A stretch of 32,613 nucleotides of DNA from Bdellovibrionia bacterium (GCA_030424665.1 JAUHWN010000032.1:1-32613); one strand, 5' to 3'; numbered from the stretch's first letter, positions 1 to 7,769 are shown. Translations and numbers: made by a program. The notes: generated from the letters alone by a model not told the origin.

Positions 1-623
1 TAATCGGGCTTTCTTAAAAACCCATAACCATCCGGTAAAATCTATAAAACACCATCACCAAAAACATCCACCAACTGAGCCGCTCTTTTGAGTGTTTCAA
101 AAACCAACTCTTGTCGTCTTAATCCGGCGGCATTTTCAATTTTCAATTTTGTAGCCAAAGCAACCACATCTTCAATTTTTCGAGATTTTAGCTCCTTTGA
201 GCTCAAAGTGGCCTTTTCTTCATCCGAGAGATTGATGTCTGAGAGATCGACATCATCGCCGCCACTCACCGGGACGTGCTCAATATCATCGTAAATACCG
301 CTGTTATCTCGCTGGTAATTCCCTCTATTAGAACCCTGTCTGTGGTTATGGCGCTTTCCTCCGCGACCTGATCCTTTACCGCCCTGACTCTTTCCGCGTC
401 TTTGATTACTTCTATGACCGCGACTCTCCCTAGAGCCTTGATCATCTCCACCATCATAATCTCCACCATCATTTGATTTTGCTTCTACTGGCGCTTCAGA
501 ATCCGAAGACTTTTCACTGGCTTCTGCCTTATCCGCTTTTACATCTACGACTTTTTTCGTGCTCTTCTTGCGAGTTGGTTTCGGTTTTGTTTCTTCTGAA
601 TTTTCAGTAGGAGATTCTTTCAT
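1..623 (-). CDS. rho: Transcription termination factor Rho, N-terminal part, interrupted by in-frame TAG, runs off the window
   Basis: Rho is the hexameric RNA helicase that ends transcription. The open frame gives 193 residues. Residues 1-125 are a disordered extension: a Lys/Glu-rich start, then an RG-, Gly-, Asn- and Gln-rich stretch (about 54-110). Residues 128-180 look like the helical Rho N-terminal domain (KLKIENAAGLRRQELVFETL). The RNA-binding OB fold then begins at VFGDGVL. Codon 194 (44-42) is TAG. The same frame continues past it as ILPDGYGFLRKPD to the window edge, which is the conserved Rho sequence; in E. coli Rho the residue at this point is Glu (GVLEIL). A GAG-to-TAG change would explain it. 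Several other genes here (grpE, dnaJ, lon) end in TAG, so TAG is an ordinary stop. The start ATG at 623 has AAGGA seven bases upstream. Identity is strong; whether the gene is intact is open. Confidence 0.85.
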
Positions 624-1000
624 AAATAATCCTTGAATAATTTATGGATGGCTTGGGCCATTTTAGTGAATTGATTGAGTTGGGTATTGATTCCTTAAGG
701 TCGTGACGACTCCAGGTTTTGTAATCCCGGGGAGTTATCGCAAATGATTCAACGTTCTACAATTTGGTTAATTATCACCTATTTGTCAATGACTGGCTTT
801 AGGATAGCAAATTTCTCGAATATGGAAAGAAAGAAATTACGCAGTGAATTATATCTGTCAAATGCTTCGTCAAAAAGTCCAGAATTGCAGTTTTATAGTG
901 TCAAATCGGTACGTTAGGCCTCCTTTGGCTATGGTTTTGCCACTTTTTTGACGAAAATAAGTAAGGTAGGCCGAGGTTTTATTTCTGGGCAGGAGGAATC
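624..1000. other. Intergenic region between divergent rho and PilZ genes
   Basis: This 377-base gap holds the 5' leader of rho (minus strand) and the upstream region of the PilZ gene (plus strand). A perfect minus-strand TATAAT lies at 853-848, with TTGACG at 873-868. The spacer is only 14 bases, so this is a weak promoter candidate; if used, it would give rho a leader of about 220 bases. A near-perfect inverted repeat (TTCGTCAAAAAGT at 866-878 and its complement with one extra base at 942-955) flanks the gap before the PilZ gene. A possible small ORF at 744-917 is listed separately. I see no RNA gene. Confidence 0.35.
744..917 (+). CDS. Possible small ORF, 57 residues, hydrophobic N-terminus
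   Basis: An ATG at 744 follows GGGGAG (729-734) with a nine-base spacer and opens a 57-codon frame ending in TAG at 915-917. The first 20 residues are hydrophobic (IWLIITYLSM), followed by a charged and polar tail. The frame lies antisense to the probable rho leader and 83 bases ahead of the PilZ gene. I recognise no family. It could equally be a chance frame in the rho leader; the Shine-Dalgarno match is the only positive evidence. Confidence 0.25.
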   Translation: MIQRSTIWLIITYLSMTGFRIANFSNMERKKLRSELYLSNASSKSPELQFYSVKSVR

Positions 1001-1369
1001 ATGCAATCTACAGCAGAAAAACCAGCACCGCGCATTCCACTGAAGTTGAATGTCCAATATAGAAAGAGTTACGCCCGTCGGGACGATGGTGGCTCTCTCA
1101 AAAATATTAGTATTACTGGGGCATTTTTGGAGCACGAAAATCCAGAAATCCAACCCCGAGATAAGCTGAACCTTGTTTTTAGCGTGAGTGGAAGAACCCG
1201 TACAATAATGGCCCAAGTCGTTTGGTGCTCGACCGGTGGATCGGGAATTCGCTTTTTACCAGAAAACAATCGTGACGTGCAAATCGTCGATGATCTTATC
1301 TACTTTGTTCAAAACAGAAGAGAGTCACGTCGAAACGTGCTCGATGACATTTTTAAAAGGGTTGGTTAA
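1001..1369 (+). CDS. PilZ-domain protein (probable cyclic-di-GMP receptor)
   Basis: This 122-residue single-domain protein resembles PilZ domains, small beta-barrels that bind cyclic di-GMP and control motility, adhesion or secretion. It begins with a short N-terminal tail followed by RIPLKLNVQYRKS, then DDGGSLKNISITGAFLE, which matches the PilZ second motif (D/N-x-S-x-x-G). The first motif (RxxxR) is not clean: RKSYARR at about 23-29 is the nearest match. Conserved turns follow at GDKLNLVF-type and VVWCSTGGSGIRF positions. The start is fixed by AGGAGG at 991-996, four bases before the ATG. It stands alone on the plus strand and ends inside the left arm of a terminator. The family call is good; ligand binding is inference because the arginine motif is imperfect. 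Confidence 0.75.
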   Translation: MQSTAEKPAPRIPLKLNVQYRKSYARRDDGGSLKNISITGAFLEHENPEIQPRDKLNLVFSVSGRTRTIMAQVVWCSTGGSGIRFLPENNRDVQIVDDLIYFVQNRRESRRNVLDDIFKRVG

Positions 1370-1383
1370 TTCACAACCAACCC
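1359..1383. terminator. Bidirectional intrinsic terminator between PilZ and LysM genes
   Basis: A perfect 9-bp stem (GGGTTGGTT at 1359-1367 and AACCAACCC at 1375-1383) has a 7-base loop. It is followed by a T-rich tract on the plus strand and by TTTT on the minus strand. It sits between two convergent genes, overlapping the PilZ stop codon, so it can serve both. Confidence 0.8.
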
Positions 1384-1398
1384 CATTTCTTTAATTTC

Positions 1399-2949
1399 TT
1401 ATACTTGAGTTTGCCCTAGATCGACTGTCTTTTTATTTCTTTTGCGCATTACTACAAATAGTACAAGAGCTAACAAAATCACTACACCGATAATTCCATA
1501 GAGCATTGTATTGTCTCCACCAGAAGCTGCAGCACTACTTCCTGGTCTCTTACGACTTCTCGTTTTTGCACGAGGTTTTGGCGGTAAAGGCGGCTTCTTT
1601 AAAGCACTCGGTTTATTTAAATCCAAGGGCTTGGGCGGCGGTGGAATATCCAATGGTTTAGGTGGAGGTGGAATATCCAGTGGCTTCGGACTCGTATCCG
1701 GTTTGTTTAAACCAGCAATTGGGTCCGGCTTCTTCATTGTTGGTGGAGGCGGAATATCCAAAGGCTTTGGTGGTGGTATATCCAGTGGCTTTGGTGTCGG
1801 CAGCGGATCATTCATTGCTACTGGTTTATCTTCGGGCCCACCCATTCCCGTTGGTTTATCATCTAAAGGATCATCAATTGGGTCTGAATCGCCAATATCT
1901 CCTAAATCATCGACTGGATCATCTAAACCAGGAGCACCGCTATCCCCAGCAACTGCCATGTTTACAGCTTGTGGCCAATACTTGATTTCTAAGCCTGGCT
2001 CGACAACACCCTTTGATTCAACATTAGGATTAGTTGCCCAAACTTCCATCCAAGAGCGGTTGTGACCCAAAAGATCCTTAGAAATTTTGCGTACATTATC
2101 GCCCTCTTTAGTCACATAGGTTTCAGGCTGAATATTATTGTCTTCATAATAGGTCAGAATTTGCGACTCATCAGTCGGGCTTCCCGGAGATTCGTAATAA
2201 ACCTTATCACCAACCTTAGGAGCTTTTCTATTAAAGTACGGATTCCAAGTAAGAAGGTCGCCTTCTCTTGCGTCTGAACCATAAATCTTCGCCGAAATAT
2301 CTTTTAATGTTTCATCAGGCCTAACAATATAAACCCGGTTCATCAGGGCGCCTGATCTCTTAAACGGAACCTCTTTTATTTTTTTAACAGGAACCCATTT
2401 TGGCTTGGCGGGCTCTTCCATAGACATGGCATCAGCCACAGATAAGGCGTCCGAAGTTTCACCAGCAGCATCGAGAACGTCTTCTTCAGATATGTCGGCG
2501 AGGTCAGTTCCGGCAGAGTCATCTGGAAAGTCGAGAGAATCATTTCCATCGTCAGCTACTGCCGAGTCAGAATCGGTATCGGCAAAGATGTCATCACCAT
2601 CAGCGATTTCTTCTCCACCAAAATCATCTTCTCCTTCGTCGGCAAAAATTCCAGCGTCGTCACCACCGGCAACTTCTTCGTCACCGAAGTCTTCATCACC
2701 ATCACCATCTTCATCGGCAAAGACACCATCATCGGTCTCTCCCCCTTCGGAGTCGGCAAACCCCTCTTCGTCATCATCTTCTTCGCCATCCTCGTCGCCT
2801 TCGTCATCGGCGAAAGCAGATTCAGCTCCGTCATCATCTTCGAAGCCATCGGAGGCTTGCTGCTCTTTTTCAGAATCACTCGAAGAACAGGCTGTGAAAC
2901 CAATTGTTAGAAACAATGAAAGAAATAAAGTAAGTAAAATACGCATCAT
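1399..2949 (-). CDS. LysM-domain lipoprotein with acidic repeats, proline-rich region and C-terminal membrane segment
   Basis: A 516-residue exported protein. Residues 1-20 are a signal peptide ending in FTAC, so Cys21 is a likely lipidation site. Residues 24-165 are extremely acidic and carry five FAD-(acid) motifs near 46, 64, 77, 102 and 122. Two LysM-like modules follow: about 206-252 (VYIVRPDETLKDISAKIYG) and 277-325 (TYVTKEGDNVRKISKDLLG). LysM modules bind peptidoglycan or chitin glycans. Residues 345-462 are Asp/Pro-rich, with five KPLD(I/L)PPPP-type repeats. A membrane helix spans about 482-500, followed by RKRNKK. The start could be Met1 or Met2; neither has a strong ribosome-binding site. 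The build suggests a protein spanning the periplasm and touching peptidoglycan. The specific role is unknown; it stands as a single gene. Confidence 0.8.
   Translation of the reverse strand: MMRILLTLFLSLFLTIGFTACSSSDSEKEQQASDGFEDDDGAESAFADDEGDEDGEEDDDEEGFADSEGGETDDGVFADEDGDGDEDFGDEEVAGGDDAGIFADEGEDDFGGEEIADGDDIFADTDSDSAVADDGNDSLDFPDDSAGTDLADISEEDVLDAAGETSDALSVADAMSMEEPAKPKWVPVKKIKEVPFKRSGALMNRVYIVRPDETLKDISAKIYGSDAREGDLLTWNPYFNRKAPKVGDKVYYESPGSPTDESQILTYYEDNNIQPETYVTKEGDNVRKISKDLLGHNRSWMEVWATNPNVESKGVVEPGLEIKYWPQAVNMAVAGDSGAPGLDDPVDDLGDIGDSDPIDDPLDDKPTGMGGPEDKPVAMNDPLPTPKPLDIPPPKPLDIPPPPTMKKPDPIAGLNKPDTSPKPLDIPPPPKPLDIPPPPKPLDLNKPSALKKPPLPPKPRAKTRSRKRPGSSAAASGGDNTMLYGIIGVVILLALVLFVVMRKRNKKTVDLGQTQV
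1621..1791 (-). repeat. In-gene tandem repeat coding KPLD(I/L)PPPP
   Basis: Five copies of a unit coding KPLDI/L plus a proline run occur at codons 387, 395, 422, 431 and 440 of the LysM lipoprotein. The DNA units are similar but not identical (GGTGGAATATCCA-type cores on the plus strand). They encode a stiff proline-rich linker just before the C-terminal membrane segment. Confidence 0.75.
2578..2814 (-). repeat. In-gene degenerate repeats coding acidic FAD motifs
   Basis: Five hydrophobic-Phe-Ala-Asp cores (codons 46-48, 64-66, 77-79, 102-104, 122-124), each embedded in Asp/Glu/Gly runs, lie in the acidic segment of the LysM lipoprotein. Spacing varies from 13 to 25 residues, so the repeat is degenerate. 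Confidence 0.6.
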
Positions 2950-3079
2950 GCTGACGACCCCAGGTGCAAGAATCCCTTCTTAATCTTGTCTCATTAGAAC
3001 ACAGGGAAAACAGAATGAAAACATAGATTTATGGGTGAACCCGGACTTCAGCAGTATTTCTAGACATCTGTCCAGAGAG

Positions 3080-3625
3080 CTATTTCGTTAGGACTTTTAG
3101 GTGTACACCAGGCTTGAGGCCCTTTTCTTTAAACCAACCCTTGTTCATCTCGAGAGCATATAGGGCCAATGCTTTTGATTCCGCCCGAGGAATATTACTC
3201 GACAAAAGACTAGGGGCAGGATCCAAACTATGAACTTCTAATAATTTTCCATCCCTCGAAAAAAAAGCAATGTCTAAAGGTATTAACGTGTTTTTCATCC
3301 AAAAACTCATTCTTTGCACGCGATCAAAATGAAAGAGCATTCCTTGGTTTTTGGGCATTTTTTCTACGAACATCAATCCAATTTGTCTCTTATATGGAGA
3401 GTTCGCATACTCGGCTTTCAGTTTAATTTTGCCCACCTGAACATCTATGATTTCAAATTTTGGACGCTCTTTTTTGAACGACTCAGACACAATAAGAGTT
3501 TCTTTTTTTGAAGCCTTTTCTCTTTCCCCTTCTCCTTGAGCTACACAAGAAATACAAAAGAAAAGCAAAAGAAAGCTAAACCCTTTTATAGGCTTCAACT
3601 CTTTCAAAATGTTTTGCGACACCAT
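3080..3625 (-). CDS. DUF192-family exported protein
   Basis: A 181-residue protein with a hydrophobic N-terminal segment (about residues 14-27, GFSFLLLFFCISC) that looks like a signal peptide, possibly with lipidation at Cys27, although the lipobox is not canonical. Residues 60-180 match the DUF192 family: RQIGLMFVEKMPKNQGMLF, then SFWMKNTLIPLDIAFF and DGKLLEVHSL, motifs typical of that fold. The family has no established biochemical function. The start at 3625 lies 50 bases inside the 3' end of the ppx-like gene and has AAGG eight bases upstream, so it is probably co-transcribed and may be coupled. No clear terminator follows; a weak dyad near 3060-3080 lacks a T-tract. Confidence 0.8.
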   Translation of the reverse strand: MVSQNILKELKPIKGFSFLLLFFCISCVAQGEGEREKASKKETLIVSESFKKERPKFEIIDVQVGKIKLKAEYANSPYKRQIGLMFVEKMPKNQGMLFHFDRVQRMSFWMKNTLIPLDIAFFSRDGKLLEVHSLDPAPSLLSSNIPRAESKALALYALEMNKGWFKEKGLKPGVHLKVLTK

Positions 3626-4505
3626 ATCTTAAGCCTTTTATAGATACACTCGTACGATCACAGCCAAGTTCTTTAATTAAACTCCATAAAATGAGTCCTC
3701 CAGCCACAATAACGTCGGCTCTCTTCTCATCAAGTCCAGAAACCTTCTTTCTTTGACTCAAAGGCAATTGCGACAACTTCTCAATCCAGGAGTAAAGCTC
3801 TTCTTGGGTCAGCTGATAGCCATGAATCTTCTTCGGATCAAACTCCTGCCCTAAATCCATTGCCGCATAACTCGTCGGAGTACCTGCCACCGAAATAATC
3901 GATTGAACATTTAAATCTAAATGTACGACCGGCTCAAAGAACTCCTGTACAAAGGCTTTCGCTTCGTCAAAAGACCGAGGTGTTATCTCTCCCCCTGGAA
4001 AAAAACGTTCGGTGAGTCGAACCGCACCCACGTCAAAGCTGTGCGAAACCTCAATGCCCAGGTGATCGCCAACTGTTAGTTCCGTCGAACCGCCACCCAC
4101 ATCAATAACTGCGAGAGTTCGATCAATTTCTTTGTCGAAAGCTCCAAGAAAAGTCATCTCTGCTTCTAGTTTTCCGCTTATTATTCGTAGGGGAATTTTT
4201 AATTCTTCAAAAATTTCTACAAGTGATTCTTTGTTCTTAGCATCTCGCGCAGCACTTGTAGCTACCGCAATCTGTTTTTGTACACCGAGATCGCTAAAAT
4301 GGCGCTTGAAGTTTTTTAATGTTTTTCGCAATCTCTCTAAAGCATCAGGATGAAATTTTTTAGTTTTATCGACGTCTTGCCCCAGCCTAACCACCTCTTG
4401 AACATCGAGCATGATATCAACCAGTCTGGATTTATCCCTTCGACAGACAAGGGCCAAAACCGTATTCGTACCAACATCGATTATTCCTAGGGTTTCTTTA
4501 CTCAC
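3576..4505 (-). CDS. ppx: Ppx/GppA-family phosphatase, short form
   Basis: A 309-residue member of the exopolyphosphatase / guanosine pentaphosphate phosphatase family, which belongs to the actin-like ATPase superfamily. The phosphate-binding loop IIDVGTNTVLALV is at residues 8-20. ATSAARDAKN and the second loop VIDVGGGSTELTVG (about 138-151) follow. VAGTPTSYAA and VAGGLILW complete the two-domain core. The protein stops after this core, so it lacks the C-terminal HD-like extension of longer E. coli-type enzymes. It overlaps gatB by eight bases and DUF192 by 50, placing it in the gatCAB unit. Substrate (polyphosphate or pppGpp) cannot be decided from sequence. Confidence 0.85.
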   Translation of the reverse strand: MSKETLGIIDVGTNTVLALVCRRDKSRLVDIMLDVQEVVRLGQDVDKTKKFHPDALERLRKTLKNFKRHFSDLGVQKQIAVATSAARDAKNKESLVEIFEELKIPLRIISGKLEAEMTFLGAFDKEIDRTLAVIDVGGGSTELTVGDHLGIEVSHSFDVGAVRLTERFFPGGEITPRSFDEAKAFVQEFFEPVVHLDLNVQSIISVAGTPTSYAAMDLGQEFDPKKIHGYQLTQEELYSWIEKLSQLPLSQRKKVSGLDEKRADVIVAGGLILWSLIKELGCDRTSVSIKGLRYGVAKHFERVEAYKRV

Positions 4506-5934
4506 CGTTTAATTTCTCTTTTAATAATTTATTAACTAAATCCGGGCTCGCCTGACCTTTTGACAACTTCATCACTTGGCCAACGAAAAAGCCAAATATT
4601 TTTGTTTTTCCAGACTTATACTCACTAACGTTTTCTGGATTCTTACTGAGGACCTCGTCGACCCAGGCTTCAATAGCTCCGGAATCGCTAATTTGCTTTA
4701 GACCCAGCTTTTCAATAATAACTTCTGCTTCATCACCCGACTCCCACATCTTGGTAAATACATCTTTTGCGATTTTTCCAGAAATCACACCCTTACTAAT
4801 TTGATTGATGAGCCCGCCCAAAGATTGTGGCTTTATTGGACATTCCGCGATTTCTACCTTTTCCTCATTGAGCATGCGAAAAATCTCCCCACTTATCCAG
4901 TTACAAGAAAGTTTCGGATTTTTACAAACATCAACAACCGATTCAAAGTAGTCTGCATGATCGCGCTCTTGAGTTAGTAGATAGGCTTCTTCTTGATTTA
5001 AAGAGAACTCCTGCATGTACCTTTGTTGCCGCTGAACGGGTCCTTCAAAAGTGAGTTTTTTGCGCTCCTCTATAAATGATTCCTCGATTTCTAGATCCAA
5101 GAGATCCGGATCTGGAAAGTACCTGTAATCATCAGCTTCCTCCTTAGAGCGCATCGAAACAGTCACATTCTTTGTTGAATCATAGAGTCGAGTTTCTTGG
5201 TAAATCGTTTGTTGCGATTCTTTACAGTCGATTTGCCGTTGGTATTCATAATCGATAGCTTTTTCTATAAAACGAAAAGAGTTAATATTTTTCAACTCAA
5301 CCTTAGTTCCAAGTTTTTGCTCGCCCTTTTTTCGAATACTAATATTACAGTCACAGCGCAAAGAACCTTCTTCTAGGTTTCCATCACAAACACCCTGATA
5401 TCGCAAAATATTTCTAACAGTTCGAGCGTATTCAGCCGCCTCTTTGGCACTGCGAATATCAGGAGCTGAAACAATCTCTAAAAGGGGCATACCTGCGCGG
5501 TTGTAATTGATATAGGTGTGTGTTCCGTGATGAGTCGACTTGCCCGCATCTTCTTCGATGTGGGCTCTTTCTATTCTTACTTTTTTTAATTCACTTCCCA
5601 CAAAGAAACTGACAAGACCTTCACCGCAAACCGGTTTATCAAATTGTGAAATTTGATATCCCTTAGACAAGTCTGGATAAAAATATTGCTTTCGTGAAAA
5701 CTGAGAATGGGAGTTGATCTGACAGGACAGCGCTATGCCAGCACGAACGGCTTGATCCACAACGGCTTTATTGAGAACTGGCAAAGTTCCAGGCAGACCA
5801 ACACAAACCTCACTGATGTTTTCATTATCGCCCGCTTCAAACTCGGTTGATACCGCAGAGAAGAGCTTTGACTTCGTTGTCAATTGAGCGTGAATTTCAA
5901 GGCCTATAACTAATTCATAATCACTATAGGACAT
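4498..5934 (-). CDS. gatB: Asp-tRNA(Asn)/Glu-tRNA(Gln) amidotransferase subunit B
   Basis: GatB holds the mischarged tRNA and activates its Glu or Asp side chain with ATP, so that ammonia from GatA converts it to Gln or Asn. The 478-residue length is normal. Family motifs are visible: VIGLEIHAQL near the start, FYPDLSKGYQISQFD, HIEEDAGK, NYNRAGMPLLEIVS, DGNLEEGSLRCDCNIS, KNINSFRFIEKAIDYE and DYRYFPDPDL. The C-terminal tail (KIFGFFVGQVMKLSKGQASP) is the YqeY-like tRNA-binding domain. The start overlaps the end of gatA by 11 bases, and AGGTG lies just upstream. Confidence 0.97.
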   Translation of the reverse strand: MSYSDYELVIGLEIHAQLTTKSKLFSAVSTEFEAGDNENISEVCVGLPGTLPVLNKAVVDQAVRAGIALSCQINSHSQFSRKQYFYPDLSKGYQISQFDKPVCGEGLVSFFVGSELKKVRIERAHIEEDAGKSTHHGTHTYINYNRAGMPLLEIVSAPDIRSAKEAAEYARTVRNILRYQGVCDGNLEEGSLRCDCNISIRKKGEQKLGTKVELKNINSFRFIEKAIDYEYQRQIDCKESQQTIYQETRLYDSTKNVTVSMRSKEEADDYRYFPDPDLLDLEIEESFIEERKKLTFEGPVQRQQRYMQEFSLNQEEAYLLTQERDHADYFESVVDVCKNPKLSCNWISGEIFRMLNEEKVEIAECPIKPQSLGGLINQISKGVISGKIAKDVFTKMWESGDEAEVIIEKLGLKQISDSGAIEAWVDEVLSKNPENVSEYKSGKTKIFGFFVGQVMKLSKGQASPDLVNKLLKEKLNGE

Positions 5935-7363
5935 CTTGCACCTCAGAACGAATCAATCCTTCGCTTTGTAAATATAAACCAAAATCTAATAAACTCTGTT
6001 CCTTAAAATGAGGAGCAATAAATTGAATTCCCACTGGCAACTTTGATTTTTGTGACAAGGGGAAAGAAACAGCTGGTGTCCCTGTTAAATTCGCTAAGGT
6101 TGTGAGCTGGTCAGTCTCGTACATCTTAAGTGGATCTTTGTTGCGCTCGCCAATTTTGAAAGCACCCACTGTGCTAACCGGACTTAATATGAGATCGACT
6201 TTTTTAAATGCCTCTTCTATTTCGAGGGACAGTTTTCTTCTAAGAAGACTCGCCTTTTGATAAAATTGATCAAAGTAGCCAGCCGAAAGCGCATAAGAAC
6301 CTAGTAGTATTCTCCGCTTTACTTCCTTTCCAAAAGCTTCTCCACGAGTTTTCGAGTAAAATTCCTCCAAACTGCCCGGTGGCTCCTTACTAAAGTCATG
6401 CCTGTAGCCGAAACGAACTCCATCATAACGAGAAAGATTGCTCGAAGCCTCACTCATGGCGATGAGATAATAGATCGAAACTGTGTGCTCAAGACTAGAA
6501 AGTTCGATGGATTCGATTTCTATTTTTTTAGATCGCAATTCCTCTACAAATTCTTCATAGGCGGTTTTAATCGCAGGATCAAAATTGAGTCGATCAAGCC
6601 CCTTAATAACACCAACTTTAAATTGAGAGTCGGCCTTCAATTTTTGATAAAAAGCCTTCTCTTCTGATTTAAAACTCGTCGAATCTTTCTCATCGAAGCC
6701 CGACATAATCTCCGTTGCTAAAGCTAAATCTTCAATCCTGCGAGCAAGGGGGCCGGCTTGATCCAGCGAAGACGCATAGGAAATCATTCCATAGCGACTC
6801 ATTCTCCCATAGGTCGGTTTTAATCCCATAACTCCACAATAACTGGCGGGTAGGCGAATCGATCCCCCTGTATCGGACCCCAAGCTAATTGGGCAAAGGC
6901 CGGCCGCAACGGCTGCGGCGGAACCACCACTGGATCCACCGGCTACATATTCCAAGTCTACAGGGTTTTTAACAGCGCCAAAAAACGAATTTTCATTGGA
7001 TGAGCCCATAGCAAATTCATCCATATTTAGTTTGCCCGAAATAATGGCGCCCTCATTTAAGAGGTTTTTTACAACTGTTGCCGTGTAGGGGGGAACGAAG
7101 TTTTCTAGGGCCTTTGAGGCAGCGGTGGTTCGTATACCCTTTGTGCAAAAAAGATCTTTTACACCAATGGGAACACCACTCAGTCGCCCCTCATCCCCTC
7201 GGATATTTTCTTGCCGGTAATCAGTGACACTAATAAATGCATTGATCTGAGGGTTAATTTTTTCGATTCTCTTTTTAAAGCTATCGAATACTTCTTCTTT
7301 AGATACTTCTTTTTTAGCAATTCTCTCTAGAATTTGCTGAGCCGATAATTGATATATTTCCAT
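5924..7363 (-). CDS. gatA: Asp-tRNA(Asn)/Glu-tRNA(Gln) amidotransferase subunit A
   Basis: GatA is the amidase subunit that releases ammonia from glutamine for GatB. The 479-residue protein shows the amidase signature with the Ser-cisSer-Lys triad: Lys69 (GVPIGVKD), Ser144 (AGGSSGGSAAAVAAG) and Ser168 (GSDTGGSIRLP). Each sits ten residues earlier than in the S. aureus enzyme (Lys79, Ser154, Ser178). The ATG at 7363 has AGGA seven bases upstream and lies nine bases after the gatC stop. The gatC-gatA-gatB order is the classic operon and implies the organism lacks at least one of GlnRS or AsnRS. Confidence 0.97.
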   Translation of the reverse strand: MEIYQLSAQQILERIAKKEVSKEEVFDSFKKRIEKINPQINAFISVTDYRQENIRGDEGRLSGVPIGVKDLFCTKGIRTTAASKALENFVPPYTATVVKNLLNEGAIISGKLNMDEFAMGSSNENSFFGAVKNPVDLEYVAGGSSGGSAAAVAAGLCPISLGSDTGGSIRLPASYCGVMGLKPTYGRMSRYGMISYASSLDQAGPLARRIEDLALATEIMSGFDEKDSTSFKSEEKAFYQKLKADSQFKVGVIKGLDRLNFDPAIKTAYEEFVEELRSKKIEIESIELSSLEHTVSIYYLIAMSEASSNLSRYDGVRFGYRHDFSKEPPGSLEEFYSKTRGEAFGKEVKRRILLGSYALSAGYFDQFYQKASLLRRKLSLEIEEAFKKVDLILSPVSTVGAFKIGERNKDPLKMYETDQLTTLANLTGTPAVSFPLSQKSKLPVGIQFIAPHFKEQSLLDFGLYLQSEGLIRSEVQDVL

Positions 7364-7372
7364 TACAAAATC

Positions 7373-7657
7373 CTAAACAACAGGTGGAACTCTGTAGAGA
7401 TGACCAACTCTTTCAGAGGCTAGTTCGAGTAACTCTTCGCTCTTTGCGCAAGAGTCCGCATTAACAATGTCCTCACGAAGGTGACCATTATTGGGAGTCG
7501 GATTTTGCATTGGATTAAGTCCCTCTGTAGACACAGAGGAGATATTATTAAAAGCTTCCAAAATCTTAGCTAGATCTTTTGAAAATTCTGCTTTTTCTTC
7601 GGCTGACAGCTCTATTCTGGCCAGCCTTGATATCTCTGTAATTTGTTTTTGGTCCAT
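7373..7657 (-). CDS. gatC: Asp-tRNA(Asn)/Glu-tRNA(Gln) amidotransferase subunit C
   Basis: GatC is the small subunit that wraps the GatA-GatB interface. The chosen start gives 94 residues, the normal family length, beginning MDQKQITEISRLARIELS. The frame stays open upstream to 7693, but GGGAG lies six bases before the ATG at 7657, and the extra 12 residues match nothing in the family. The typical C-terminus is present (LREDIV, then LYRVPPVV). It is the first gene of the gatC-gatA-gatB-ppx-DUF192 unit and diverges from ligA across a 112-base gap. Confidence 0.93.
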   Translation of the reverse strand: MDQKQITEISRLARIELSAEEKAEFSKDLAKILEAFNNISSVSTEGLNPMQNPTPNNGHLREDIVNADSCAKSEELLELASERVGHLYRVPPVV

Positions 7658-7734
7658 GAAATACTCCCAAGGCTTAAGATACGGGAAGGCCAAGATTTAG
7701 AACATAAAAAATGCCTTGCGTTAGCTGCCATTTA

Positions 7735-7765
7735 TTGACCCGAGATAGAGACTAATATTTATAAG
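7735..7765 (+). promoter_or_regulatory. Candidate promoter of ligA, possibly giving a leaderless transcript
   Basis: TTGACC (7735-7740) and TATAAG (7760-7765) are separated by 19 bases. This is slightly long for a sigma-70 promoter but both boxes score well. The predicted start site would fall at or within a base or two of the ligA ATG at 7770. No Shine-Dalgarno sequence is visible before that ATG, which fits a leaderless start. Confidence 0.3.
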
Positions 7766-7769
7766 ATTT

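Noticed and set aside
866-955. TTCGTCAAAAAGT inverted repeat in the rho-PilZ gap
   Set aside because: The arms differ by one base in length and are 63 bases apart; it is A/T-rich enough to be chance.
1511-2065. 184-residue plus-strand frame, Gly/Ser-rich
   Set aside because: Complement of the proline-rich repeats of the LysM lipoprotein; no ribosome site and no family.
2405-2983. 192-residue plus-strand frame, Ser/Pro-rich
   Set aside because: It is the complement of the acidic Asp/Glu-rich part of the LysM lipoprotein; Asp/Glu codons read backwards give Ser/Ala/Pro.
3060-3080. Imperfect dyad TCTAGACA/TGTCCAGA after the DUF192 gene
   Set aside because: Two-base loop and no T-tract; not convincing as a terminator.
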